A DNA stretch of 64,000 nt from Trueperaceae bacterium (GTDB taxonomy: Bacteria; Deinococcota; Deinococci; Deinococcales; Trueperaceae). Positions 53,490-62,951 of this stretch are shown here, one piece after another. The notes under the pieces are model-generated. The model worked only from the letters and a program-made list of their open reading frames with translations. It was not told the DNA's origin and did not search any database. The stretch is from the NCBI GenBank assembly GCA_036381595.1, contig DASVCN010000034.1, forward strand, positions 1 to 64,000, read 5' to 3'. A program made the translations under genes and the position numbers. Every line of letters starts with the position of its first letter. Positions within the stretch are counted from its first letter, which is position 1.

Positions 53490-54470
53490 TCAGTCGCCGT
53501 AACCGTGCGGATGCCGCAGCCGCCACTCCCAAGCAGAGGAGACGATCTCCTCCAGCGCCGGCCTCGTGGCTCGCCAGCCCAGCTCTCTGCCTATCCTCCG
53601 AGAGTCGGCCACCAGGATTGCCGGATCGCCCGCTCGCCGGGCCACCACCTTGGCGGGTATCTCGCACCCTGTCACGCGGCGGCAGGCTTCGATCACTTCG
53701 AGGACCGAGAAGCCCTGGCCGTTGCCGAGGTTGTAGGCGCGTTGCTCGCCCTCCGCGAGCGCTTCCACGGCCAGCACGTGCGCTTCGGCCAGGTCGCACA
53801 CGTGGATGTAGTCCCGCACGTTGGTGCCGTCGGGGGTCTCGTAGTCGTCGCCGAACACCTCGATCCGCTGCCGGTGGCCCTGGGCCACCTCGAGGACCAG
53901 CGGGATGAGGTGGGTCTCGGGCCGGTGGTCCTCGCCGAACCGCTCGCTCGCACCGGCCGCGTTGAAGTAGCGGAGGGTGGCGTAGCCCAGACCGGTCGTT
54001 CGCGCCAGCCAGCCCAACATCCGCTCAGTGAGGTACTTGCTCTCGCCGTAGACGCTGGCGGGCCGGATGGTCGCGTCCTCGGCGATCGGCAGTTCGTCGG
54101 GAGTTCCGAAGAGCGCCGCCGTCGAGGAGAGGACGAACTTCCGCACCCCCTCACCGCTCATCGCCGTGAGTAGTTCGACCGTGGCGGCGCTGTTGTTGCC
54201 GAAGTAGGAGAGGGGCCGCGACATCGACTCGCCCACCAGCGAGTAGGCGGCGAAATGGAGGACCGCCTCGATCTCGTGCTCGCGCAGGGCCGCGCGCACC
54301 GCCTCGCCGTCTCGCACGTCGGCCTCCACGAAGGTGGCCTCCGGGTGCACCGCCCCTCGGTGGCCCTTCGCGAGGTTGTCGAGCACCACCGTGCGGTGCC
54401 CGCTAGCGATGAGGCTCTCGGTGGTAACGCTGCCGATGTAGCCGGCACCGCCGGTAACGAGGATGTTCAC
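53490..54470 (-). CDS. galE: UDP-glucose 4-epimerase
   Basis: 326 residues, extended SDR. NAD motif MNILVTGGAGYIGSVTTE (GxxGxxG), VEADVRD, HFAAYSLVGES, catalytic SSTAALFG (Ser/Thr), SVYGESKYLTERML (YxxxK) and RYFNAAGASERFGEDHRPETHLIP, all in order. Interconverts UDP-glucose and UDP-galactose for surface glycans. ATG 54470; the promoter side faces ilvE. Confidence 0.95.
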   Translation of the reverse strand: MNILVTGGAGYIGSVTTESLIASGHRTVVLDNLAKGHRGAVHPEATFVEADVRDGEAVRAALREHEIEAVLHFAAYSLVGESMSRPLSYFGNNSAATVELLTAMSGEGVRKFVLSSTAALFGTPDELPIAEDATIRPASVYGESKYLTERMLGWLARTTGLGYATLRYFNAAGASERFGEDHRPETHLIPLVLEVAQGHRQRIEVFGDDYETPDGTNVRDYIHVCDLAEAHVLAVEALAEGEQRAYNLGNGQGFSVLEVIEACRRVTGCEIPAKVVARRAGDPAILVADSRRIGRELGWRATRPALEEIVSSAWEWRLRHPHGYGD

Positions 54471-54570
54471 CGGGCCAGTCTATCGGAGGGGGTTCCCGGC
54501 AGGCCTGTGGACACCCCGGCTGCTGGTTCGGCAGCGTCGTATGATTGACGCCGACTCATTGGAGGTTTGT

Positions 54571-55527
54571 ATGGCAGTCGAGTCCAAATCTGCGCCGGCA
54601 ACGACCTCGGCGATCGACGCCGGTTACATCTATCTCGACGGCGATCTGGTCCCCCAGGCCGAAGCGAAGGTGTCGGTCCTCACCCACGCTCTGCACTACG
54701 GCACGAGCGTCTTCGAGGGCATCCGAGCCTACGAGACCGACCGCGGAGCCGCGGTGTTCCGCCTCCCCGAGCACAGCCAGCGTCTCCTCGACTCGGCCAA
54801 GATCCTGGGCATGAAGGTCGGCAAGAGCGTCGACGAGATAAACGATGCGATCCTCCAGACGATGCGGAAGAACGAGCGACGCTCGGCCTACATCCGGCCG
54901 CTCTTCTGGTACGGGCCCGAGTCGCTGGGCGTGAACCCCGGCAAGAACGCAGTCCACTTCATGGTGGCGACGCTGGGCTGGGGCGTCTACCTGGGCGAGG
55001 ATGCGGTGCGCAAGGGCGCCAACCTGATGACCTCCTCCTGGCGCCGCAGCGCCGGCGACATCATGCCCACGAAGGCGAAGGCCGGGGGCAACTACGTCAA
55101 CTCGGTGCTGGCTAACCAGGAGGCGCGCGAGAACGGCTTCGACGAGGCGCTGCTCCTCGACAAGGAGGGGTTCGTCGCCGAAGGTTCGGGCGAGAACATC
55201 TTCATGATGAGAGAGGGCGTCCTCTACCCCATCGCCCACTCCGTCAACCTGCGAGGCATCACCCGCGACAGCGTCATCAAGATCGCTCAGTGGATGGGCA
55301 CCGAAGTCAAGCCGACGATGGCCACCCGCGACGAGCTCTACACCGCGGACGAGGTATTCATGGTCGGGACCGCCGCCGAGGTCACGCCGATCGCCTCCAT
55401 CGACCGGCGGCCTATCGGCAAGGGTGTCGCAGGGGAGTTCGCGCTCCAGCTGCGCAAGACCTACCTCGACGTGGTGAGCGGCAAGGTGCCGGAGTTCGAG
55501 GAGTGGCTCACCTACGTCGACCGCTGA
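54571..55527 (+). CDS. ilvE: branched-chain amino acid aminotransferase
   Basis: 318 residues, PLP fold type IV. GYIYLDGDLVPQAEAKVSVLTHALHYGTSVFEGIRAYET at the N-terminus, YIRPLFWYG, catalytic Lys in PTKAKAGGNYVNSVLA, VAEGSGENIFMM and RDELYTADEVFMVGTAAEVTPI, the standard IlvE set. Last step in Ile, Leu and Val synthesis. ATG 54571 chosen for GGAGGTTTGT upstream; TATGAT at 54540-54545 is a likely -10. Confidence 0.96.
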   Translation: MAVESKSAPATTSAIDAGYIYLDGDLVPQAEAKVSVLTHALHYGTSVFEGIRAYETDRGAAVFRLPEHSQRLLDSAKILGMKVGKSVDEINDAILQTMRKNERRSAYIRPLFWYGPESLGVNPGKNAVHFMVATLGWGVYLGEDAVRKGANLMTSSWRRSAGDIMPTKAKAGGNYVNSVLANQEARENGFDEALLLDKEGFVAEGSGENIFMMREGVLYPIAHSVNLRGITRDSVIKIAQWMGTEVKPTMATRDELYTADEVFMVGTAAEVTPIASIDRRPIGKGVAGEFALQLRKTYLDVVSGKVPEFEEWLTYVDR

Positions 55528-55554
55528 TCCCGGCCCCCTCGAGCGCCCCCTGAC

Positions 55555-56418
55555 TTGAACCTCCTCGCCCTGGCGCTGGTCCTGACCTCGGCCACCTTGC
55601 ACGCCGCCTGGAACCTGCTCGCCAAGAGGGTGGCCCGGGGCGCGGCGTTCATCTGGCTCATCACGGCCGCGGCTGCGGTCGTCTACGCGCCGCTGGGCGT
55701 CTACCTGATCTGGCAGCAACGCCCCCGGCTCGGCCCGCTCGAGTTCGGCTTCATCGGTTTCTCGGCGTTGCTGCACGTGGGCTACATGCTCTCGCTGCAA
55801 CGCGGCTACCGGGCGGGCGACCTGTCGCTCGTCTACCCGCTGGCGCGGGGGACCGGCCCGGCGCTGGCGGTCACCGGGGCGGTGCTCCTCTTCGGCGAGC
55901 GACCGGGTCCGATCGCGATAGCCGGCGTGGCGCTGGTCGTGGGCGGCGCCTTCGTCCTGGCCGGCGGCGAGCGGATGTTCCGCTCGGTGGACGGCAAGGC
56001 GGTGGGCTACGGCTTGCTCACCGGCCTCTTCATCGCCTCCTACACCCTGGCCGACGCCTTCGTGGTGACCGAACTGGCGCTCCACCCGCTCGTCTTCCTG
56101 TGGCTCGCGGAACTGGTGCGGGTGATCCTGCTCACTCCCACCGCGCTCCGCCGCAGGGCCGAGGTAGGCGAGCTGTGGGCCGGCCGCCGCCGCGAGATCG
56201 TGGCGGTGGCCATCATGAGCCCGCTCGCCTACCTGCTTGTGCTCGGAGCCTTCCGCATCGCACCGGTCAGCTACGTTGCCCCCGCTCGCGAGATAAGCAT
56301 CCTCATAGGGGCGGCGCTGGGCGCAGGCTTCCTCCGGGAGGGGAAGCTGGGCAGGCGGTTGGGGGCGGCGCTGGTGATGGTGCTGGGGGTCTACGCCCTC
56401 ACCCTTCCACCCCTCTGA
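55555..56418 (+). CDS. EamA/DMT superfamily transporter
   Basis: 287 residues, ten TM segments in two EamA repeats (LLALALVLTSATLHAAWNLLAKR; then GLLTGLFIASYTLADAFVV). FSALLHVGYMLSLQRGYRAGDLSLVYPLARGTGPALA is typical of the first repeat and APAREISILIGAALGAGFLREGKLGRRLGAALVMVLGV of the second. Exports or imports a small metabolite, not defined. TTG start at 55555, 28 bases after ilvE; co-transcription and amino-acid export are plausible. Confidence 0.88.
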   Translation: MNLLALALVLTSATLHAAWNLLAKRVARGAAFIWLITAAAAVVYAPLGVYLIWQQRPRLGPLEFGFIGFSALLHVGYMLSLQRGYRAGDLSLVYPLARGTGPALAVTGAVLLFGERPGPIAIAGVALVVGGAFVLAGGERMFRSVDGKAVGYGLLTGLFIASYTLADAFVVTELALHPLVFLWLAELVRVILLTPTALRRRAEVGELWAGRRREIVAVAIMSPLAYLLVLGAFRIAPVSYVAPAREISILIGAALGAGFLREGKLGRRLGAALVMVLGVYALTLPPL

Positions 56419-56509
56419 GGCGGGCAGAGCCTCACCCGTGACGGAGCGGGTGAGAAGAGGGTGAAGAAGGAGTTGCGACGGTTACAGCAGTATGGCCGCC
56501 ATCGCCTTT

Positions 56510-56515
56510 TAGAAT
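56510..56515 (+). promoter_or_regulatory. -10 box TAGAAT, leaderless start
   Basis: TAGAAT ends 5 bases before ATG 56521. Confidence 0.5.
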
Positions 56516-56520
56516 CGAAT

Positions 56521-56865
56521 ATGGACAGTGCTGAACTGTTTGCGGAGCTGAGGGACCGTCACAGCCGGCATCTCGTTTACGAGGGTCCGTACCGGCTGGT
56601 TCGGCGGCGCAAGATGCCGGAAGAGTTGACCTCGATCCTCAAGTTCTTCGAAGAGTGGCGCCAGCGGATCTACCGATTCGACAACCGGTTCGGAGCATCT
56701 GTCGTCCTGTATCAGCCCCTCAAGGGAGGCGGCATGCGCTGGGACCTCATCCGCGCCCGCTTCCAGGGCGACGATCCGTTCGCGTTCAACTACGACGGCG
56801 GCACCCTAAGCAACCTGACCTGGCGGCAGGTGCAAGGGCTCCTCGACCGGATCCGCGAGGACTAG
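56521..56865 (+). CDS. hypothetical protein (114 aa)
   Basis: Starts MDSAELFAELRDRHSRHLVY; the middle has FFEEWRQRIYRFDNRFGASVVLYQPLKGGGMRWDLIRARFQGDDPFAF (key FGASVVLYQP and MRWDLIRARFQ), ending LTWRQVQGLLDRIRED. Mixed alpha/beta, no family recognised, soluble. ATG 56521 chosen over GTG 56461 for the -10 box. Precedes the aldolase gene by 149 bases. Confidence 0.65.
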   Translation: MDSAELFAELRDRHSRHLVYEGPYRLVRRRKMPEELTSILKFFEEWRQRIYRFDNRFGASVVLYQPLKGGGMRWDLIRARFQGDDPFAFNYDGGTLSNLTWRQVQGLLDRIRED

Positions 56866-57014
56866 GGCAGGAGCCGCATCGGCACTCCGCGGCGGCACGT
56901 TCGCGGTTTAGAGTTGAGCGAACTCTGTTCTCGCAACGGTGGGGCCGAGCGCGAAAGTTCGAACGCGAGAGACACGCGTGGCCTGGCCCTGCCCCAGCGA
57001 CTGGAGGAGGGAAG

Positions 57015-57977
57015 ATGACCGACGCGGTACGGCGGATCCTCGACAACTACGCTTCTCAGCCACCGGGCGTCCAGGCCAACCTGGCCCGGATCATGGGACA
57101 CGGCCGCCTGGCGGGCAGCGGCAAGATGGTGATCCTGCCTGTCGACCAGGGGTTCGAGCACGGTCCGGCTCGTAGCTTCTCCGACAACCCTGCCGGCTAC
57201 GACCCGCTCTATCACTTCGACCTCGCCATCGACGCTGGCTGCAACGCCTACGCGGCGCCCCTCGGCTTCCTCGAGGCGGGAGCGGCCGAGCGGGCCGGGG
57301 AGATCCCGCTCATCCTCAAGCTGAACAACCACGACTCGCTGGCGCCCGATGGCGAAGATCCCGTCCCCTCGGTCACCGGTTCGGTCGCCGATGCCCTCTA
57401 CCTGGGCTGCTCGGCGATAGGCTTCACCATCTACCCCGGCTCGGCCCACTTCAAGTCGATGTACGAGGAGTTGCGCGAGATCGCCGAGGAAGCCAAGGCG
57501 AGCGGCCTTGCGGTGGTCGTCTGGTCGTACCCGCGCGGTTCGGGCCTCTCCAAGAAGGGCGAGACGGCGATCGACGTGGTCGCCTACGCCGCTCAGGTGG
57601 CGGCCCAGATGGGCGCCCACATAATCAAGGTGAAGTTGCCCAGCGACCACCTGGAGAACGACTCGGCCCGCAAGAAGTACGAGGAGCACGGCATCCCCAT
57701 CGACACCGTCGCCGATCGTGTGCGGCACGTGGTGCAGAGCGCCTTCGACGGACGTCGCATCGTCATCTTCTCGGGCGGCAGCAAGGCCAGCGAGGAGATG
57801 TTCTATCGCGACATCCGGGGCATCTACGAGGGCGGAGGCTTCGGCTCGATAATCGGCCGCAACTCGTTCCAGCGACCCAAGGAGGAGGCGATCGGGTTCC
57901 TCCACAACGTGATGGACATCTACCTGGGGCAGGGCGAGATGAAGAACTTGGCAGAAGAGGCGCAAGCGGTCTCCTGA
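57015..57977 (+). CDS. class I fructose-bisphosphate aldolase (DhnA/FbaB type)
   Basis: 320 residues. GKMVILPVDQGFEHGPARSF at residues about 36-55, LKLNNHDSLA, ALYLGCSAIGFTIYPGS, VVVWSYPRGSG and the Schiff-base Lys in HIIKVKLPS (near residue 203), then VIFSGGSKASEEMFYRDI and GGGFGSIIGRNSFQRP. Cleaves fructose-1,6-bisphosphate in glycolysis or acts in gluconeogenesis. ATG 57015 has GGAGGAGGGAAG directly upstream; an open frame back to 56655 is the shadow of the previous gene. Confidence 0.93.
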   Translation: MTDAVRRILDNYASQPPGVQANLARIMGHGRLAGSGKMVILPVDQGFEHGPARSFSDNPAGYDPLYHFDLAIDAGCNAYAAPLGFLEAGAAERAGEIPLILKLNNHDSLAPDGEDPVPSVTGSVADALYLGCSAIGFTIYPGSAHFKSMYEELREIAEEAKASGLAVVVWSYPRGSGLSKKGETAIDVVAYAAQVAAQMGAHIIKVKLPSDHLENDSARKKYEEHGIPIDTVADRVRHVVQSAFDGRRIVIFSGGSKASEEMFYRDIRGIYEGGGFGSIIGRNSFQRPKEEAIGFLHNVMDIYLGQGEMKNLAEEAQAVS

Positions 57978-58041
57978 CCAGCTTGCGCCTCCGATGGAAC
58001 GGCCCCGGTCGAAGGTTCGCAGCCCTCTTCCGGGGTCGATC

Positions 58042-58248
58042 TCAGTGCCGTGCCAGGTTCCGGTGGCTCGCGTTCGACGCCCCCGGCTCGAGCCGCTCAG
58101 CGAGCGCCATGAGCGAGTGGGCTGCCTTCGCGCGCCAGCCGCCGGCGAGCTCCCTCTGCCTGAGCTGCGCCACCCGCCTGGCTTCGCGGTTCAGTTCACG
58201 GGTCCGGTCCTGGGCAAGTCTCTTCAGTAACGATTCGTTCAAGTACAT
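58042..58248 (-). CDS. small basic protein (68 aa)
   Basis: Starts MYLNESLLKRLAQDRTREL and continues with a long charged helix (NREARRVAQLRQREL), then an Ala-rich helix (KAAHSLMALAERLE). Not recognised; similar tiny Arg/Leu-rich proteins occur in Actinobacteria and Deinococcota. AAGGGTCTGAG precedes ATG 58248. Follows another small gene on the same strand, and the two have similar amphipathic N-terminal helices. Confidence 0.55.
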   Translation of the reverse strand: MYLNESLLKRLAQDRTRELNREARRVAQLRQRELAGGWRAKAAHSLMALAERLEPGASNASHRNLARH

Positions 58249-58334
58249 CTCAGACCCTTCTTCGGCCGTACTCTTCGGCCTGTCTGACTCGCGGTGATCC
58301 GGACCCGTACCCGTTCTCGCTGTGGCCGGCCCGG

Positions 58335-58475
58335 TTAGCGGTTCGCCCAGTGACGCGAGATGCGCGGCTCGCGGTTCTCGCGATAGCCGACTCGCTTCAG
58401 TTGCGCCGCTCGACTGTGCTGCTGGAGAAGCTCCAGACGGCTGTTGACGACATGCTGGTTCAGCTGCGGAATCAT
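58335..58475 (-). CDS. small protein (46 aa)
   Basis: Starts MIPQLNQHVVNSRLELLQQH, ends RISRHWANR. ATG 58475 is preceded by GGAGGGAGGTGGAGTG, a very strong ribosome site, and lies just after the terminator hairpin at 58521-58547. A longer open frame to 58733 has no site of its own. Function unknown; amphipathic helix then basic tail. Confidence 0.55.
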   Translation of the reverse strand: MIPQLNQHVVNSRLELLQQHSRAAQLKRVGYRENREPRISRHWANR

Positions 58476-58520
58476 CACTCCACCTCCCTCCGAGGGGACG
58501 ACCTGTCTGTTCTGGGGCAT

Positions 58521-58547
58521 AAAAAACCCGGCGTTTCTGGCGCCGGG
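58521..58547 (-). terminator. strong intrinsic terminator or attenuator
   Basis: On the minus strand CCCGGCG-(CCAGAAA)-CGCCGGG followed by TTTTTT. It lies between the small ORFs at 58571-58794 and the 46-aa gene, so it either ends the first or attenuates the second. Confidence 0.8.
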
Positions 58548-58570
58548 GAACCGTGGGATGGCAGCGAGCG

Positions 58571-58675
58571 TCAGCTCGGCGCAGGCCCAGAGTTCTCCCG
58601 AATCGCGCGGATGGCGCAGACGCTGACGATCAGCGGCGCCGTTTCGCTGAAGACGGCTACTCCTCTTTCGACCAT
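58571..58675 (-). CDS. possible small peptide (34 aa) before a terminator
   Basis: MVERGVAVFSETAPLIVSVC at the N-terminus, ending NSGPAPS. AAGGAAGGTG lies 8 bases upstream. It overlaps in another frame the end of the 45-aa frame 58657-58794 (starts MRVLRFASGAAEAAV). Only one, or neither, may be real. Position before a terminator suggests a leader peptide. Confidence 0.35.
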   Translation of the reverse strand: MVERGVAVFSETAPLIVSVCAIRAIRENSGPAPS

Positions 58676-58794
58676 TCGACTGCACCTTCCTTTCCGGGTT
58701 GGGAACCCTGCCGCTCGAGACCCGCGCGGACACGCTTCACGCTCTTCCGCACGGCCGCCTCGGCGGCTCCGGATGCGAATCGTAGCACTCGCAT
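58657..58794 (-). CDS. possible small basic protein (45 aa)
   Basis: Starts MRVLRFASGAAEAAVRKSV, ends EWSKEE. A dyad AGAATA-N10-TATTCT (58797-58818) lies directly upstream and includes a -10-like TATTCT. No Shine-Dalgarno; leaderless translation possible. Same strand as the other small genes. Confidence 0.35.
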   Translation of the reverse strand: MRVLRFASGAAEAAVRKSVKRVRAGLERQGSQPGKEGAVEWSKEE

Positions 58795-58886
58795 TCAGAA
58801 TATGCAAGTGGGTATTCTTTCGCTTCTTCAGCGCTCGTAGCCGAGAGCCTGCGATCCGTGCGGGCGCTGCCGCCAACGGTTCGGAT

Positions 58887-59237
58887 TCAATCGTCGCCGT
58901 TCGACTGTTCGCGGCTCAACCGGCGCCGCAGCTTGGCGCGCCTCTCGGGCACCTGAACGTTCTGCTCGACCAGCGCCTGAGTGATGGCGAGGACCAGCAG
59001 GTAGCGGTCCCCCTCGCCGCCGCTGCGCACGATCTCGACGTCGTACTCCTTGATCGCGTCGAAGATCTGCAGCGGCAGGGCCAGGACCTTCTCGCGGGCT
59101 CCGCGGAGGAACACCATGGTGACGTCGCTGGCCCGGCGTGGCGGACGGCAGCGGGCCAGAACCCCGGCCTTGTCGGCGCACTGGTTCACCGCGCTGCGGA
59201 TCCGCATCTCCTGTTCGATCCTGGCAGGGTCGGTCAT
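58887..59237 (-). CDS. hypothetical protein (116 aa)
   Basis: Starts MTDPARIEQEMRIRSAVNQC; has two Cys near the N-terminus (NQCADKAGVLARCRPP), a beta strand VTMVFLRGAREKVLALPLQIFDAI and a hydrophobic YLLVLAITQALVEQNV, then a basic tail RAKLRRRLSREQSNGDD. No family recognised. Same strand as proS, which lies 63 bases upstream; perhaps co-transcribed. Confidence 0.6.
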   Translation of the reverse strand: MTDPARIEQEMRIRSAVNQCADKAGVLARCRPPRRASDVTMVFLRGAREKVLALPLQIFDAIKEYDVEIVRSGGEGDRYLLVLAITQALVEQNVQVPERRAKLRRRLSREQSNGDD

Positions 59238-59300
59238 TCGACGAAAGGATAACCCAAGGCGAGCCGCAGCGATGACCGACCCATGCCTCCACTGCCGTCC

Positions 59301-60909
<1,609 letters not shown>

Positions 60910-60947
60910 TGTGCGGGCGGCGATCGACGCCCAGCATCGGAAGCAGC

Positions 60948-62090
60948 GTGAACCGAGCGACGGAGAACGGAAGCGGACCTGTGCTCAACCCGCTGGAACT
61001 GTTCTTCGACCTGGTTTTCGTCTACGCCTTCACGCAGCTGACCGCGTTCCTCTCCGATCACACCAGCTGGACGGGCGTGCTCCAGGCGGCCCTGCTGCTG
61101 GCCGCCCTCTGGCGAGCCTGGACGAAGTACTCGTGGCTCACGGTAACGGTGCCCGTCGAGCAGGTCCTGGCCGAGCGGATCCTGATCCTCGTCGCCACCG
61201 TCGTCACCTTCGTGCTGGGGTTGACCATCCGGGAGGCGTTCGATCAGGCGGCGGCGCTGTTCGGCGTCAGCTACTTCCTGCTCAACGCCCTGCACTTCGG
61301 CCTCTCCACGCTCGGCGCCGGCGAGGAGACCCGCAGGCGGACCCTCGACCTGCTACCCGGCCTCCTGGGCGGGCCCGCGCTGCTGCTCGTCGCCGGGTTC
61401 CTGGACCAGCCGTACCGGATCCCGCTCTGGTTCGCCGGAGTCGCCGTCGACTACGCCATGCCGCTCGTCCGCGGGGTGCCGGGGGTCAGGCTGCACACCG
61501 TGCACTTCGTGGAGCGCTACCGCCACATCGTGATCATCGCCCTGGGCGAGACGATCCTGGCGACCGGCTTCAGCGTGGGCACGGACGAGTTCAGGTTGCC
61601 ACCGGAGGTGCTCTTCTCGGCCCTCCTGGCCATAACCCTCATCGCCCTCCTAGGCTGGCTCTACTTCGACTACGTGACGCTCGCTTCGGAACAGCGCTTC
61701 GAGGCGGCGAAGGGCACCGACCGGAACGTGCTGGCTCGCGACTCGTACCTCTACCTGCACCTTCCGATCGTCGCCGGCATCATCGTCACCGCCTTCGGGC
61801 TGGAAGAGACGGTGCTCCACGGACAGTCGCCGCTGGGGCCGATCGCCGCCGCCGCGCTGTGCGGCGGCCCGGCCCTCTACCTGCTGGGCCACACCGCCTT
61901 CTGGTACCGCGACATCGGCAGGCTCAGCGTGCCCCGCCTCGCCGTGGCTGCATCGGCCCTTGCGCTCCTGCCGCTGGCGTCGGGCGTCTCCGGCCTCGCC
62001 GGCCTGGCGGCGCTTACCCTGCTCTTCGCCCTGCTGGCCGTGCTGGAGACGATCTTCTCGCCTCTCAGGCGAAGCCTTCGAGAGGACTGA
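60948..62090 (+). CDS. ltrA: low temperature requirement A (LtrA) family membrane protein
   Basis: 380 residues, about 11 TM helices. LNPLELFFDLVFVYAFTQLTAFL near the N-terminus is the LtrA signature (ELFFDLVFV), with HFVERYRHIVIIALGETILATG in the middle (RxxLxxIIxLGE) and YLYLHLPIVAGIIVTAFGLE later. Function in the cell is poorly known. GTG 60948 chosen, close to the first conserved block; the frame is open to 60768 through a tandem duplication. Confidence 0.9.
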   Translation: MNRATENGSGPVLNPLELFFDLVFVYAFTQLTAFLSDHTSWTGVLQAALLLAALWRAWTKYSWLTVTVPVEQVLAERILILVATVVTFVLGLTIREAFDQAAALFGVSYFLLNALHFGLSTLGAGEETRRRTLDLLPGLLGGPALLLVAGFLDQPYRIPLWFAGVAVDYAMPLVRGVPGVRLHTVHFVERYRHIVIIALGETILATGFSVGTDEFRLPPEVLFSALLAITLIALLGWLYFDYVTLASEQRFEAAKGTDRNVLARDSYLYLHLPIVAGIIVTAFGLEETVLHGQSPLGPIAAAALCGGPALYLLGHTAFWYRDIGRLSVPRLAVAASALALLPLASGVSGLAGLAALTLLFALLAVLETIFSPLRRSLRED

Positions 62091-62093
62091 GCC

Positions 62094-62297
62094 TCAGGAC
62101 TCCATCCGCTCCATCCACTCGTCGACCTCGCGCTGCGCCTCCTCCTTCGTGCGGCCGTAGCGCTCCTGGATCTTGCCTGCCAGCTTGTCGCGGTTCCCCT
62201 CGACCTGACGCACGTCGTCGTCGGTCAGCTTCCCCCACTGCTTCTTGGCTTCGCCCTGCAACTGCTTCCATCGACCCTGTACCTGATCCCAGTTCAT
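62094..62297 (-). CDS. CsbD family stress protein
   Basis: 67 residues. MNWDQVQGRWKQLQGEAKKQ at the start, then WGKLTDDDVRQVEGNRDKLAGKIQERYG, almost the CsbD consensus (W-x2-G-x-W-K-Q-x2-G ... GKLTDDDL-x2-I-x-G); short C-terminal helix. Small acidic, probably disordered stress-inducible protein. GGAGAGGTC precedes ATG 62297. Confidence 0.95.
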   Translation of the reverse strand: MNWDQVQGRWKQLQGEAKKQWGKLTDDDVRQVEGNRDKLAGKIQERYGRTKEEAQREVDEWMERMES

Positions 62298-62417
62298 GAC
62301 CTCTCCGTTCCTCGGGGGCTGGTCACAGTCTGGGGCAGCAGCACGCCTTGGACCAGTGTGCAGCACACCGGTTCTCGAACGGCTATGGTGGGGCGACCCC
62401 CAAGCGCTGGAGGCCAG

Positions 62418-62951
62418 ATGGACCGCGAAACGCTCAGGAGCAGGCAGTCCCCTCTCAAGGAGAAGTATCGCGAAGCGCCCGAGAGCGCGGTGGTGACGCT
62501 GCGCGCCGAGGGCAGGTTGGGCGAGGGCGTGAGCTGCCGCGTCGAGACCGGCCGGGCGCTGGTGGAGGCGGGACTCCACCCGGCCAGCGGCGGGGAGGGC
62601 GAGTTGGCCTGCTCGGGCGACATGCTCCTCGAAGCGCTGGTCGCCTGCGCCGGTGTCACCCTCCGCGCGGTCGCCACCTCGCTCGGTATCGAAGTGGCAG
62701 GCGGGACCGTGCATGCCGAGGGCGATCTCGACTTCAGGGGGACTCTGGCCGTTTCGAAGGAGGCGCTGGTGGGCTTCAGGGAGTTGCGGCTGCGATTCGA
62801 GCTGGAATCCGACGCCGATCGCGATCAGCTGGAGACGCTGCTCCGCCTCACCGAGCGGTACTGCGTCGTCCTCCAGACGCTACGCGCGCCGCCCGTGACC
62901 ACGACGTCGTTCGAGGCTACGCCACCAGCACCGCGCCCCGGAACTGCCTGA
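62418..62951 (+). CDS. OsmC/Ohr-fold family protein
   Basis: 177 residues. Alpha/beta OsmC fold with LLEALVACAGVTLRAVATSLGI (conserved Cys of the peroxidatic site in VACAGVT), VHAEGDLDFRGTLAVSKEALVGFRELRLRFEL and YCVVLQTLR (second Cys) near the C-terminus. Cys pair in the OsmC positions suggests thiol peroxidase activity, though this subgroup may not have it. ATG 62418 has TGGAGGCCAG upstream. Overlaps 35 bases with the convergent USP gene. Confidence 0.88.
   Translation: MDRETLRSRQSPLKEKYREAPESAVVTLRAEGRLGEGVSCRVETGRALVEAGLHPASGGEGELACSGDMLLEALVACAGVTLRAVATSLGIEVAGGTVHAEGDLDFRGTLAVSKEALVGFRELRLRFELESDADRDQLETLLRLTERYCVVLQTLRAPPVTTTSFEATPPAPRPGTA

Noticed and set aside
58521-58547. Terminator of proS or the 116-aa gene
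   Set aside because: It lies more than 300 bases past those stops, with small ORFs and a new dyad in between, so it more likely belongs to the small-ORF unit.
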